NCBI GenBank assembly: GCA_043772865.1
Contig: JAYVFU010000089.1
Location: 1-14,113 of the forward strand
Direction: 5' to 3'
Source of the DNA: JACMMS01 sp043772865
GTDB taxonomy: Bacteria; Pseudomonadota; Gammaproteobacteria; Burkholderiales; Methylophilaceae
Length of the DNA: 14,113 nt
Under the pieces are notes generated by a model that was given only the letters and a program-made list of their open reading frames with translations, ran no database searches and was not told where the DNA came from. Below are positions 7,481-14,097 of the stretch, piece by piece. The translations under genes were made by a program, and so were the position numbers. The first letter of the stretch is position 1; each line of letters begins with the position of its first letter.

Positions 7481-8267
7481 TTAGCGGCCTTTTGAATCTT
7501 GATGGCATTCGTGGCGCACTAAACTTTGCAACCGCTTGTGCCCTAGACGAAACATCTAATTTTTGGAAGATACGTTTTAAGTGATTTTTAACAGTATTTG
7601 GACTAATCATTAAAATCATACCAATTTCAAAATTGGTTTTGCCAGAACGTACCCAATTCAATATTTCATGCTCGCGATCGCTTAAACTGATTTCGGTAAG
7701 CTCACGTAATAGCTCTTCATCCGTCAATGGTGTTTCAATATACTCAACTCGACGCAGTGCTGCATCCACATGCGGCATAATTAAACCCATTACAGATGTC
7801 GCGACATTAAAGCTATCTTTTCTATCAAAAAATACATACATGCAATCACTTTTACCACGAGTATCTTTAACACCGTAAACCAATACAGATTTCATATTAG
7901 ATAAACTACGCATAAATGGTGTTGGGGCGTGTGAGCTAATACCTTCAATATCGAATTTATGAATGGCATACCAGCGATTATCATTTTTGATCCAACGCTG
8001 ATGTAAATTTGTCATCAAATATTTGAAAACTTCAGGTGCGCCTAAAAGTTTTTGTGTGCACACGTCATCGATATTTGACGACACATCAAAAGTAATTTCA
8101 CCCGTATCAAAGTCACCCCAAGCAGCAACCAACACATCGTGTGGTAAAACTTTGCTAACACTGTTTTGTAGCCAGTTGAAAAAATCCAAATGTTTATTGA
8201 TTGAGTGAGCACGTGTAATAATATTGAATACTAGCTCCCAATCGTATTTTTTTAAATCATCACCCAT
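7470..8267 (-). CDS. epsA: LuxR-family transcriptional regulator EpsA
   Basis: A DNA-binding regulator at the head of the eps cluster, presumed to control exopolysaccharide expression. From the ATG at 8267 it has 265 residues. The N-terminal two thirds resemble the variable sensing half of the EpsA family (start MGDDLKKYDWELVF). The C-terminal LuxR/GerE helix-turn-helix spans about 192-250 (SLSDREHEILNWVRSGKTNFEIG, then SPNTVKNHLKRIFQKL). No response-regulator receiver domain is present and I do not recognise a classical autoinducer-binding domain, so its signal is unknown. The frame is open further upstream to a TTG at 8318, which would add 17 residues. I prefer 8267 because a GAGA sequence lies 5 bases before it, the TTG has no ribosome binding site, and a candidate promoter overlaps the TTG region. 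The 3' end overlaps epsB by 11 bases. Confidence 0.88.
   Translation of the reverse strand: MGDDLKKYDWELVFNIITRAHSINKHLDFFNWLQNSVSKVLPHDVLVAAWGDFDTGEITFDVSSNIDDVCTQKLLGAPEVFKYLMTNLHQRWIKNDNRWYAIHKFDIEGISSHAPTPFMRSLSNMKSVLVYGVKDTRGKSDCMYVFFDRKDSFNVATSVMGLIMPHVDAALRRVEYIETPLTDEELLRELTEISLSDREHEILNWVRSGKTNFEIGMILMISPNTVKNHLKRIFQKLDVSSRAQAVAKFSAPRMPSRFKRPLIAN
7488..7491 (-). promoter_or_regulatory. Ribosome binding site fixing the TTG start of epsB
   Basis: AAGG on the minus strand ends 7 bases before the TTG at 7478-7480. It lies within the last codons of epsA. Its spacing is good, and no ATG occurs in frame before about residue 52, so it decides the unusual start and suggests that epsB translation is coupled to epsA. 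Confidence 0.6.
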
Positions 8268-8288
8268 ATTGTTCTCGCATTTCAATTC

Positions 8289-8318
8289 TTGATAGTTTAG
8301 TAAAATACTATGTTTCAA
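8289..8318 (-). promoter_or_regulatory. Candidate promoter of epsA
   Basis: On the minus strand, TTGAAA (8313-8318; five of six bases of the -35 consensus) is followed after 18 bases by TATCAA (8289-8294; four of six of the -10). Transcription would begin about 15-20 bases before the ATG at 8267. If real, it excludes the upstream TTG as start of epsA. Many AT-rich alternatives exist in the region, so confidence is low. Confidence 0.3.
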
Positions 8319-8542
8319 TACAAGATGAGCAACTACTATGCCAACAATAAAAAAATAGCTGTGATTGATAGGTATTAATTTATAACTCCATGATAAATAT
8401 ATGTTAAATTAAATAAAATTTTAAGAGTGTTAATATATATCTTATTAATTTTTTAATTTTTATTGATGAAAATTTAGATTGTATTGTTATTATTTTGACA
8501 CTAAATACACTAACTTGAATCATAAAAAATTAATGATTTATT

Positions 8543-8560
8543 TGTTGGTTAAAACCAACA
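8543..8560. repeat. 18-bp perfect dyad upstream of epsA; candidate operator
   Basis: TGTTGGTT and AACCAACA are perfect 8-base inverted arms separated by two bases. The element is conspicuous because its GG/CC steps lie in very AT-rich sequence. Its length and symmetry fit a dimeric regulator site, and LuxR-type proteins bind dyads of about this size. It sits about 276 bases upstream of the epsA ATG. It could also form a short hairpin in RNA, but on the minus strand it has no T-tract after it. That EpsA binds here is a guess. Confidence 0.45.
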
Positions 8561-8578
8561 TTTCTTTTACATATTTAA

Positions 8579-8636
8579 TTGAATTAAGACTTAGTCATCA
8601 GTGACCACAGCACTATGATTTTAAGGCTTAATTCAA
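8579..8636. repeat. 58-base imperfect hairpin just downstream of lolA
   Basis: The outer stem pairs 8579-8593 with 8622-8636 (15 positions, one A-G mismatch; arm TTGAATTAAGACTTA). A small internal loop follows. Then 8595-8598 pairs with 8615-8618 and, after one bulged C, 8600-8603 pairs with 8611-8614 around the 7-base loop ACCACAG. That is 22 Watson-Crick pairs in all. It begins 9 bases after the lolA stop codon, so it most likely ends or protects the ftsK-lolA transcript, although no run of T follows it on the minus strand. Confidence 0.6.
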
Positions 8637-8645
8637 AAATAAAGT

Positions 8646-9290
8646 CTACTCGCTAACAACGTCAACGCCTGCAGGTGGCATAAACAAAAAAGTACTATCT
8701 TTTAATTTTGGGTTACGTATCACTTCAGAAAAACTAATGGCAGTAATGTGATTAAAACTATCATAAATTTCCATTTTCTTGAGCTTATCATCCTCAAATC
8801 CAAGTAATACGCGTTCAAATCCACTGTCTTTATTTTTAGGTAATGCTAATACCCAGCTTAAAGTATCAGCCTGATCTGCTCTACGAGTTGCATTTTTAAG
8901 AATAAAGCTTTTTTCAACCAAATCACCGCCAGCAAGCATTGCAGCGGGGCTTGAACCTAAAGCCTTACTTAGGTCACGGACACTCACTTGAGCTAAATCA
9001 ACATCATACAAATAGACTTTTTTTCCATCGCTGATAATTTGTTGTTCATAAGGTTTTTTATAATCCCAGCGAAACTTATTTGGTCGTTGTAATTGCATGA
9101 CGCCATCAACTTCTTGCTCTTTACGGCCCTGTACATCGGTTACAACTTGATGGAATTGTGCGTGCATTGAATCGGTATGACGATAAAAATCACGTAAACT
9201 GGAAACACCATCAGCCATAGCAAATAACGGCAATTGCATTCCCAAAACTAGCAAGCTATTTAAAAATATTTTATTCATTTTGCGTGACAT
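8646..9290 (-). CDS. lolA: Outer-membrane lipoprotein carrier protein LolA
   Basis: LolA is the periplasmic chaperone that takes lipoproteins released by the LolCDE transporter and hands them to LolB at the outer membrane. The 214-residue precursor has a signal peptide (hydrophobic about 9-24) with cleavage after A26 (FAMA). The LolA fold follows: MHAQFHQVVTDVQG near the mature start, then the conserved MQLQRPNKFRWDYKKPYEQQIISDGKKVYLYD (about 65-96), with the usual LSWVL and LGFEDDKLKKMEIYD strands later. Length is normal. Its start overlaps the ftsK end by 20 bases if the first ATG is used, or by 8 if translation starts at the second ATG (codon 5). Neither has a good ribosome binding site, implying coupling to ftsK. 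The ftsK-lolA order is conserved in many proteobacteria. Confidence 0.94.
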   Translation of the reverse strand: MSRKMNKIFLNSLLVLGMQLPLFAMADGVSSLRDFYRHTDSMHAQFHQVVTDVQGRKEQEVDGVMQLQRPNKFRWDYKKPYEQQIISDGKKVYLYDVDLAQVSVRDLSKALGSSPAAMLAGGDLVEKSFILKNATRRADQADTLSWVLALPKNKDSGFERVLLGFEDDKLKKMEIYDSFNHITAISFSEVIRNPKLKDSTFLFMPPAGVDVVSE

Positions 9291-11655
9291 TATTAGATGC
9301 TAACACCTCTCTATTACCATTACTTTGCATAGCAGATACTAAACCTGCTCTTTCCATATCTTCTATTAATCTTGCTGCTCGGTTATAGCCTATGCGCAAT
9401 TGTCGTTGCACGCCTGATATGGAAGCGCGACGAGTTTTTAACACAATAGCCACGGCTTCGTCATATAGTGGATCAACTTCGCCACCTCCGTTATGAGAAC
9501 CTGCAATGCCTTCGATATCTCCACCCTCTTCTGCTTCATTGGTCAAAATACCTTCAATGTAGTTGGGTGGACTTAGCGATTTCAAATGCTCCACTACACG
9601 ATGCACTTCTGCATCACTAACAAACGCGCCATGCAAACGTTGCGGATAACCTGTTCCAGGTGGCATATAAAGCATATCTCCTTGACCTAACAACGCTTCA
9701 GCGCCCATTTGGTCTAATATAGTTCGCGAATCAATTTTACTTGATACCTGAAACGATACACGCGTTGGGATATTGGCTTTTATTAAGCCAGTAATCACGT
9801 CTACAGAAGGGCGTTGTGTAGCCAATACGAGATGGATACCACAAGCTCTAGCTTTTTGTGCAAGCCGAGCAATCAGCTCTTCTACTTTTTTACCAACTAC
9901 CATCATTAAGTCAGCAAGCTCATCAATCACTACCACAATCAATGGCATTTCATCTAATGGCTCTGGATCATCTGGCGTTAAGCTGAATGGATGTGGGATA
10001 CTTGACCCTTCTTTTTTAGCTTCCTTGATTTTCTGGTTATACCCTGCAAGGTTCCGCACACCGAGTATAGACATGAGTTTATAACGGCGCTCCATCTCGG
10101 CTACACACCAATTAAGTGCATTGGCAGCTTGGCGCATATCCGTCACTACAGGGGCTAACAAATGAGGGATAGCTTCATAAACTGAAAGCTCTAACATTTT
10201 AGGATCAATTAAGATCATGCGCACTTTGGTGGCTTCAGCTTTGTAAATCAAGCTTAATATCAAAGCATTAATTGCCACAGATTTACCCGACCCCGTAGTA
10301 CCCGCCACCAGCACATGCGGCATTTTGGCTAAATCGGCCACTACGGGTTTACCAGAAATATCTTTGCCCATCGCAATCGCTAGTGGAGAATTCATATCTG
10401 CATATACTTGACTACCCATAATTTCAGATAAAAATACTACCTGTCGTTTAGGGTTGGGAATCTCCAAACCCATACAACTTTTACCTGGGATAGTTTCTAC
10501 AACGCGGATGCTGACTACAGATAATGCGCGCGCCAGATCTCTCGCCAAGTTTGCTACCTGACTACCTTTAACACCCGCCGCAGGCTCTAGCTCAAAACGC
10601 GTAATTACAGGGCCAGGTAGCGCAGTTAGTACTTTTACTTCAATACCAAAATCCATTAACTTGCGCTCAATTAAGCGCGAGGTAAATTCCAAAGTTTCAG
10701 GCGATTGTAGTTCTACGGTGTTTTTTGGCTCATCTAATAAATGTAGCGGTGGCAGGGGTGAATCTGGCAAGGATTCAAACAAAGGCGTTTGACGCTCTTT
10801 TAACACGCGATCACTTTGCGGCACTTCTGCAGGCGGCAGTTTTATTTCAACCGGGGCGCGATCTTCAGTGCGCTTACGCTCGCTTTCAACAAACTCCGTA
10901 CGCTTTTGTAGTACTACTTTCCCCACTTTTCTATCTTGAATATCTTGCCATTTATCGAGTCCAAATTCGTATGAATTAATTAATTCTGAACCCAGTTTTT
11001 CGGCAATCATAATCCATGACCAGCCACTAAATAAACTAAAACCTACTGCAAATATGAGCAACAGCAACATACTTGAGCCTGCAAAACCAAACATGCCGTG
11101 TAATACTCCATCTACGCTAACACCTAAAATGCCTCCTGCATCTAGTGGTAGACTTAATGGCAGTGCCGCGAAATGCCCAGATTCTAATGCGCATGAGGCA
11201 ATCAATAACATAATGAAGCCAACTAAATTAAACAAAAAAAATGGCTTATATTTTTGTCCATCAAAATTGTTATTATCTACATTATTTTTGGTATCTAATC
11301 CCAGGTATACCAAATGCATACTATAAAATGCCAATATTACCCACCACCAAGCAGAAAAGCCAAATAAGTACAAAAACATATCTGAAACCCACGCACCTAC
11401 AGCCCCACCAGAGTTGTGAATTTGTAAGGCTTGTTCACTTGTTTGAGATTTGATATGCGACCAGGATGGGTCTTCTGCATTAAAAGTGACTAAAATAACA
11501 GTGAGATAAAGACCAATTAATACTAAAGCCAGCCACCAAGCTTCACGTACCAAATTTGCTCCGTAATGTTGCGCAGGGGTTGGCGGCGGCTCAATTCGAG
11601 CATTGAGTGAAGATGATTTTTTATTAAAAAACAATGATGATCCCTTGAATGTCAT
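9271..11655 (-). CDS. ftsK: DNA translocase FtsK
   Basis: FtsK sits at the division septum and pumps DNA toward the dif site so that chromosome dimers can be resolved by XerCD before septation. The 794-residue protein has four N-terminal membrane segments (roughly 38-58, 92-118, 138-157, 185-216). A short linker (about 220-315), much shorter than in E. coli, follows. The alpha/beta motor domain has Walker A at 452-459 (GTTGSGKS), Walker B at 574-580 (VVVIDEL) and ATQRPSVDVITGLIKANIP (612-630). The C-terminal gamma winged helix (about 727-786; RRASISGVQRQLRIGYNRAARLIE) reads KOPS sequences in the family. The ATG at 11655 lacks a ribosome binding site. A TTG seven codons downstream (11632-11634) has AAGGGA six bases before it and may be the true start. 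An extended -10 promoter lies upstream. Confidence 0.96.
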   Translation of the reverse strand: MTFKGSSLFFNKKSSSLNARIEPPPTPAQHYGANLVREAWWLALVLIGLYLTVILVTFNAEDPSWSHIKSQTSEQALQIHNSGGAVGAWVSDMFLYLFGFSAWWWVILAFYSMHLVYLGLDTKNNVDNNNFDGQKYKPFFLFNLVGFIMLLIASCALESGHFAALPLSLPLDAGGILGVSVDGVLHGMFGFAGSSMLLLLIFAVGFSLFSGWSWIMIAEKLGSELINSYEFGLDKWQDIQDRKVGKVVLQKRTEFVESERKRTEDRAPVEIKLPPAEVPQSDRVLKERQTPLFESLPDSPLPPLHLLDEPKNTVELQSPETLEFTSRLIERKLMDFGIEVKVLTALPGPVITRFELEPAAGVKGSQVANLARDLARALSVVSIRVVETIPGKSCMGLEIPNPKRQVVFLSEIMGSQVYADMNSPLAIAMGKDISGKPVVADLAKMPHVLVAGTTGSGKSVAINALILSLIYKAEATKVRMILIDPKMLELSVYEAIPHLLAPVVTDMRQAANALNWCVAEMERRYKLMSILGVRNLAGYNQKIKEAKKEGSSIPHPFSLTPDDPEPLDEMPLIVVVIDELADLMMVVGKKVEELIARLAQKARACGIHLVLATQRPSVDVITGLIKANIPTRVSFQVSSKIDSRTILDQMGAEALLGQGDMLYMPPGTGYPQRLHGAFVSDAEVHRVVEHLKSLSPPNYIEGILTNEAEEGGDIEGIAGSHNGGGEVDPLYDEAVAIVLKTRRASISGVQRQLRIGYNRAARLIEDMERAGLVSAMQSNGNREVLASNNVTQNE

Positions 11656-11697
11656 GCTTGATGGTTCAACATTAAACTTGGTAATATTTTTACTTTA

Positions 11698-11706
11698 ATT
11701 ATAGCA
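11698..11706 (-). promoter_or_regulatory. Extended -10 promoter of ftsK
   Basis: The minus strand reads TGCTATAAT, a perfect TATAAT with the TGn extension, with no convincing -35 (AAATTC at 17 bases). Transcription would begin near 11691, about 35 bases before the ftsK ATG. An extended -10 commonly compensates for a weak -35. Confidence 0.55.
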
Positions 11707-11769
11707 GTATCATTTTAGATGAATTTATTAAACTTCTACAAAACTTATCATACTCATACACAAAATCAA

Positions 11770-11779
11770 TTTGCGCAAA
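11770..11779. repeat. Short palindrome upstream of the dps promoter
   Basis: TTTGCGCAAA is a perfect 10-bp palindrome in the ftsK-dps intergenic region, just upstream of the candidate dps -35. It could be part of an operator for oxidative-stress or growth-phase control. It does not match a regulator site I can name, and it is short enough to arise by chance. Confidence 0.25.
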
Positions 11780-11784
11780 ATTAT

Positions 11785-11813
11785 TTGGCAACCTAAAATA
11801 GACTAATCATATT
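11785..11813 (+). promoter_or_regulatory. Candidate sigma70-type promoter of dps
   Basis: TTGGCA (11785-11790, five of six of the -35) is separated by 17 bases from CATATT (11808-11813, four of six of the -10). Transcription would begin near 11820, just before the strong AAGGAG ribosome binding site. A second overlapping pair, TTGCGC and TAAAAT with 17-base spacing, is also possible. Confidence 0.45.
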
Positions 11814-11839
11814 TAATCGAATTTATTAAGGAGTTCAAA

Positions 11840-12307
11840 ATGGATACAGGCATTAAAGAAAAAGACCGTAAAAAAATTGCTGAAGGATTATCTCGGTTAT
11901 TAGCCGATAGCTATACGCTTTATTTAAAGACTCACTATTTTCATTGGAATGTTACCGGACCAATGTTCAATACATTACATCTTATGTTTGAGGGTCAATA
12001 TACCGAATTAGCGCTGGCTGTGGATATAGTTGCAGAGCGTATCCGCGCATTAGATTTTTACGCGCCTGGCACATACCACGATTTTAGTAAATTGACGTCT
12101 ATTAAAGAAACTACATCTGTGCCTAAAGCCAATAATATGATTGTTGAACTTGTTGCTGGTCACGAGGCTGTAGTGCGTACCGCTCGCTCAATTTTCCCAG
12201 CGGTTGAAGCTGCATCAGATGAGGCAAGTGCTGATTTGTTAACGCAACGCTTGCAGCTACATGAAAAAACAGCTTGGATGTTACGTAGTTTGTTAGAAAA
12301 AAATTAA
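11840..12307 (+). CDS. dps: Dps family ferritin-like DNA-protection protein
   Basis: Dps forms a 12-subunit shell that oxidises Fe(II) with hydrogen peroxide and stores the iron, limiting Fenton damage; many members also bind DNA in starved cells. The 155-residue protein is a single four-helix ferritin domain. The ferroxidase residues can be placed by spacing against E. coli Dps: H35 and H47 (HWNVTGPMFNTLH) and D62 and E66 (DIVAERIRALD). The N-terminus is short but contains several lysines (DTGIKEKDRKK), which could aid DNA contact; whether it binds DNA cannot be told from sequence. Translation is well supported by AAGGAG at 11828-11833, six bases before the ATG. It lies divergent from ftsK and 63 bases upstream of trxB with no evident terminator between, so the two may be co-transcribed as a redox-stress pair. 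Confidence 0.94.
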   Translation: MDTGIKEKDRKKIAEGLSRLLADSYTLYLKTHYFHWNVTGPMFNTLHLMFEGQYTELALAVDIVAERIRALDFYAPGTYHDFSKLTSIKETTSVPKANNMIVELVAGHEAVVRTARSIFPAVEAASDEASADLLTQRLQLHEKTAWMLRSLLEKN

Positions 12308-12370
12308 AAGTATTAATCCTTAACAAATCAAACAACAATTACTCAAAGCATGTCGAATAGAAAGTAAAAA

Positions 12371-13321
12371 ATGGTAACTAGACATATCCACTTGCTTATT
12401 TTAGGCTCTGGCCCAGCGGGTTACTCTGCGGCGGTATACGCTGCCCGCGCCAACTTAAAGCCTGTATTGATTACTGGCATTGCACAAGGCGGCCAGTTGA
12501 TGACGACTACTGAAGTTGACAACTGGCCGGCGGATGCAGACGGTGTACAAGGCCCTGAACTTATGGCGCGTTTCCAAAAACATGCCGAACGCTTTAATAC
12601 AGAAATGATTTTTGATCATATTCATACGACTTATTTAAAAGAAACTCCCATCCGCTTAGTAGGAGATAATGGTGAATACACTTGCGATGCGCTGATTATT
12701 GCCACTGGCGCTTCTGCACAATACCTAGGCTTGCCTAGTGAAGAAGCTTTTAGTGGAAGAGGCGTTTCTGCTTGCGCAACTTGCGATGGTTTTTTCTATC
12801 GCAATCAAGAGGTTGCGGTAATAGGTGGCGGTAATACAGCGGTTGAAGAAGCTTTATACTTATCTAATATCGCCAGCAAAGTAACGCTAGTACATAGACG
12901 TGACAAGTTTAAAGCTGAAGCCATTTTAGTAGACAAAGTCATGGTAAAAGTAGCTGAAGGCAAAATTGAGCTTGCGCTGTTTAATACGTTAGATGAAGTA
13001 CTTGGTGATAACACTGGCGTAACTGGAATGCGTCTAAAAGACACTAAAACCAACGAGACTAAAGATATTGCATTAAGTGGTGTATTTATCGCGATTGGTC
13101 ACAAGCCAAATACTGATATTTTTGCTGGTCAGCTGGAAATGGAAGGCGGTTATATTGTGACGCAAGCAGGTCGTGCAGGCAATGCAACTGTCACTAGCAT
13201 TGCGGGTGTATTTGCAGCTGGCGATGTGCAAGATCATATTTACCGTCAAGCTGTAACAAGCGCTGGCACTGGCTGTATGGCTGCATTGGATGCAGAACGT
13301 TACCTTGCTAGCCTATCATAA
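12371..13321 (+). CDS. trxB: Thioredoxin reductase (NADPH)
   Basis: TrxB is the cytoplasmic flavoenzyme that passes electrons from NADPH via FAD and a redox-active disulfide to thioredoxin. The 316-residue product has the FAD-binding GxGxxG (G12, G14, G17) and the GGQLMTTTEVDNWP segment. The redox pair C135-A-T-C138 (SACATCDG) follows, then the NADPH-binding GGGNTA (152-157) with HRRDKFKA (175-182). The C-terminal FAD motif is FAAGDVQD (281-288). It matches the low-molecular-weight bacterial class in length and motif order. Only a weak purine-rich stretch (GAAAGTAAAAA) precedes the ATG. It follows dps closely. A 7-bp inverted repeat (CTAGCCT/AGGCTAG, 13308-13327) straddles the stop codon, and a strong terminator follows 33 bases later. 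Confidence 0.97.
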   Translation: MVTRHIHLLILGSGPAGYSAAVYAARANLKPVLITGIAQGGQLMTTTEVDNWPADADGVQGPELMARFQKHAERFNTEMIFDHIHTTYLKETPIRLVGDNGEYTCDALIIATGASAQYLGLPSEEAFSGRGVSACATCDGFFYRNQEVAVIGGGNTAVEEALYLSNIASKVTLVHRRDKFKAEAILVDKVMVKVAEGKIELALFNTLDEVLGDNTGVTGMRLKDTKTNETKDIALSGVFIAIGHKPNTDIFAGQLEMEGGYIVTQAGRAGNATVTSIAGVFAAGDVQDHIYRQAVTSAGTGCMAALDAERYLASLS

Positions 13322-13354
13322 GGCTAGTTTGACTTAGGCAGTAAATGTAGTGGC

Positions 13355-13390
13355 CAATAAAAAACCTCCAAATCTGGAGGTTTTTTATTG
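13355..13390. terminator. Bidirectional intrinsic terminator between trxB and the OmpA-like gene
   Basis: CAATAAAAAACCTCCA (13355-13370) and TGGAGGTTTTTTATTG (13375-13390) are perfect 16-bp complements around a 4-base loop. The GC-rich core next to the loop is flanked by six A on one side and six T on the other, so it gives a stem followed by a U-tract in both directions. It fits termination of trxB on the plus strand and of the OmpA-domain gene on the minus strand. Confidence 0.93.
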
Positions 13391-13422
13391 CTTTAACAAA
13401 TACTGCTCAAACAAAATCTTAA

Positions 13423-14097
13423 TTATTTGACAGCCGCTACTTCTGGCTCTGCTACAAAAATCTCTACACGGCGATTTTTAGCCATATTAGCTGCAGTATC
13501 ATTTGCAACTAGTGGCTCACGTGAGCCACGTCCATCAATCGCAAAACGGCTAATAGATATGCCGTGATTCACTAAATAATCACGTGTATTAGCAGCACGA
13601 TTCACTGATAATGGGTTGTTGACCGCATCTGTACCAGAACTGTCTGTATGACCAATGATCGTTATTTTAGTAGTTGGATTTGCAGCTAATCCAGATGCAA
13701 ATTGATCTAACACAGTTCTAAAATTAGATTGAATATCGGCGCGACCTTTAGTGAAAGAAATATCACTTGGGATATCTAATTTCAAACGATTATCCGCAGT
13801 TTGTGTCACAGCCACACCCGTACCAGCAGTGGCTTGTTCCATCTCTTGCTTCTGCTTTTCCATTTTTTTAGACCATACATTACCAGCAATGGCACCACCA
13901 CCAGCACCTACAGCTGCGCCAATTAACGCACCTTTTTTACCACCAGCTAGCGCGCCAACTACCGCACCGACTCCAGCACCGATACCCGCACCTTTGGCTG
14001 TACCTTGTTGTGTTTCAGACATATTAGCGCAGCCCGTTAGCGATAAAGCTAGCACTAATGCACTAATTGTAAAATTTTGAGTAATGGGATTAGCCAT
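13423..14097 (-). CDS. OmpA-domain lipoprotein with glycine-zipper segment
   Basis: This 224-residue product is a probable outer-membrane lipoprotein that anchors the envelope to peptidoglycan. A lipoprotein signal peptide ends in the lipobox LTGC with lipidation at C23. The following residue is alanine rather than aspartate, consistent with Lol-dependent transport to the outer membrane. Residues about 35-75 form a glycine-zipper region (repeated GxGxGxxxG patterns). A short charged stretch (76-88) leads to an OmpA C-terminal domain (about 108-217). This carries GHTDSSG, LSVNRAANTRDYL and NRRVEIF, the residues expected around the diaminopimelate-binding site. The arrangement resembles YiaD-type proteins. 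An AAGGA ribosome binding site lies about 8 bases before the ATG; the promoter is beyond the window edge. Its precise function is not known. Confidence 0.9.
   Translation of the reverse strand: MANPITQNFTISALVLALSLTGCANMSETQQGTAKGAGIGAGVGAVVGALAGGKKGALIGAAVGAGGGAIAGNVWSKKMEKQKQEMEQATAGTGVAVTQTADNRLKLDIPSDISFTKGRADIQSNFRTVLDQFASGLAANPTTKITIIGHTDSSGTDAVNNPLSVNRAANTRDYLVNHGISISRFAIDGRGSREPLVANDTAANMAKNRRVEIFVAEPEVAAVK

Larger units (their letters stand above)
8268..8645. other. Gene-free AT-rich region between epsA and lolA
   Basis: These 378 bases contain no credible coding region on either strand. They serve as the 3' region of lolA (right side) and the 5' region of epsA (left side). Visible structure is the hairpin at 8579-8636, the dyad at 8543-8560, long A/T runs around 8400-8490, and a candidate promoter next to epsA. 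This is the likely control region of the eps cluster. Confidence 0.7.

Noticed and set aside
8495..8523. Perfect TTGACA on the plus strand in the epsA-lolA gap
   Set aside because: No acceptable -10 lies 16-18 bases downstream (AATCAT at 17), and no plus-strand gene follows, since lolA and ftsK are on the minus strand.
8268..8645. JUMPstart/ops element for RfaH control of the polysaccharide operon
   Set aside because: No GGCGGTAG-like ops core or JUMPstart sequence was seen on the minus strand upstream of epsA.
10725..11453. Several plus-strand open frames within ftsK
   Set aside because: They lie opposite a strongly conserved FtsK coding sequence and show no family motifs or start signals; shadows.
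13751..14080. 109-codon plus-strand open frame opposite the OmpA-like gene
   Set aside because: Its proline/alanine-rich translation is the antisense of the glycine-zipper coding sequence; no ribosome binding site or recognisable domain.
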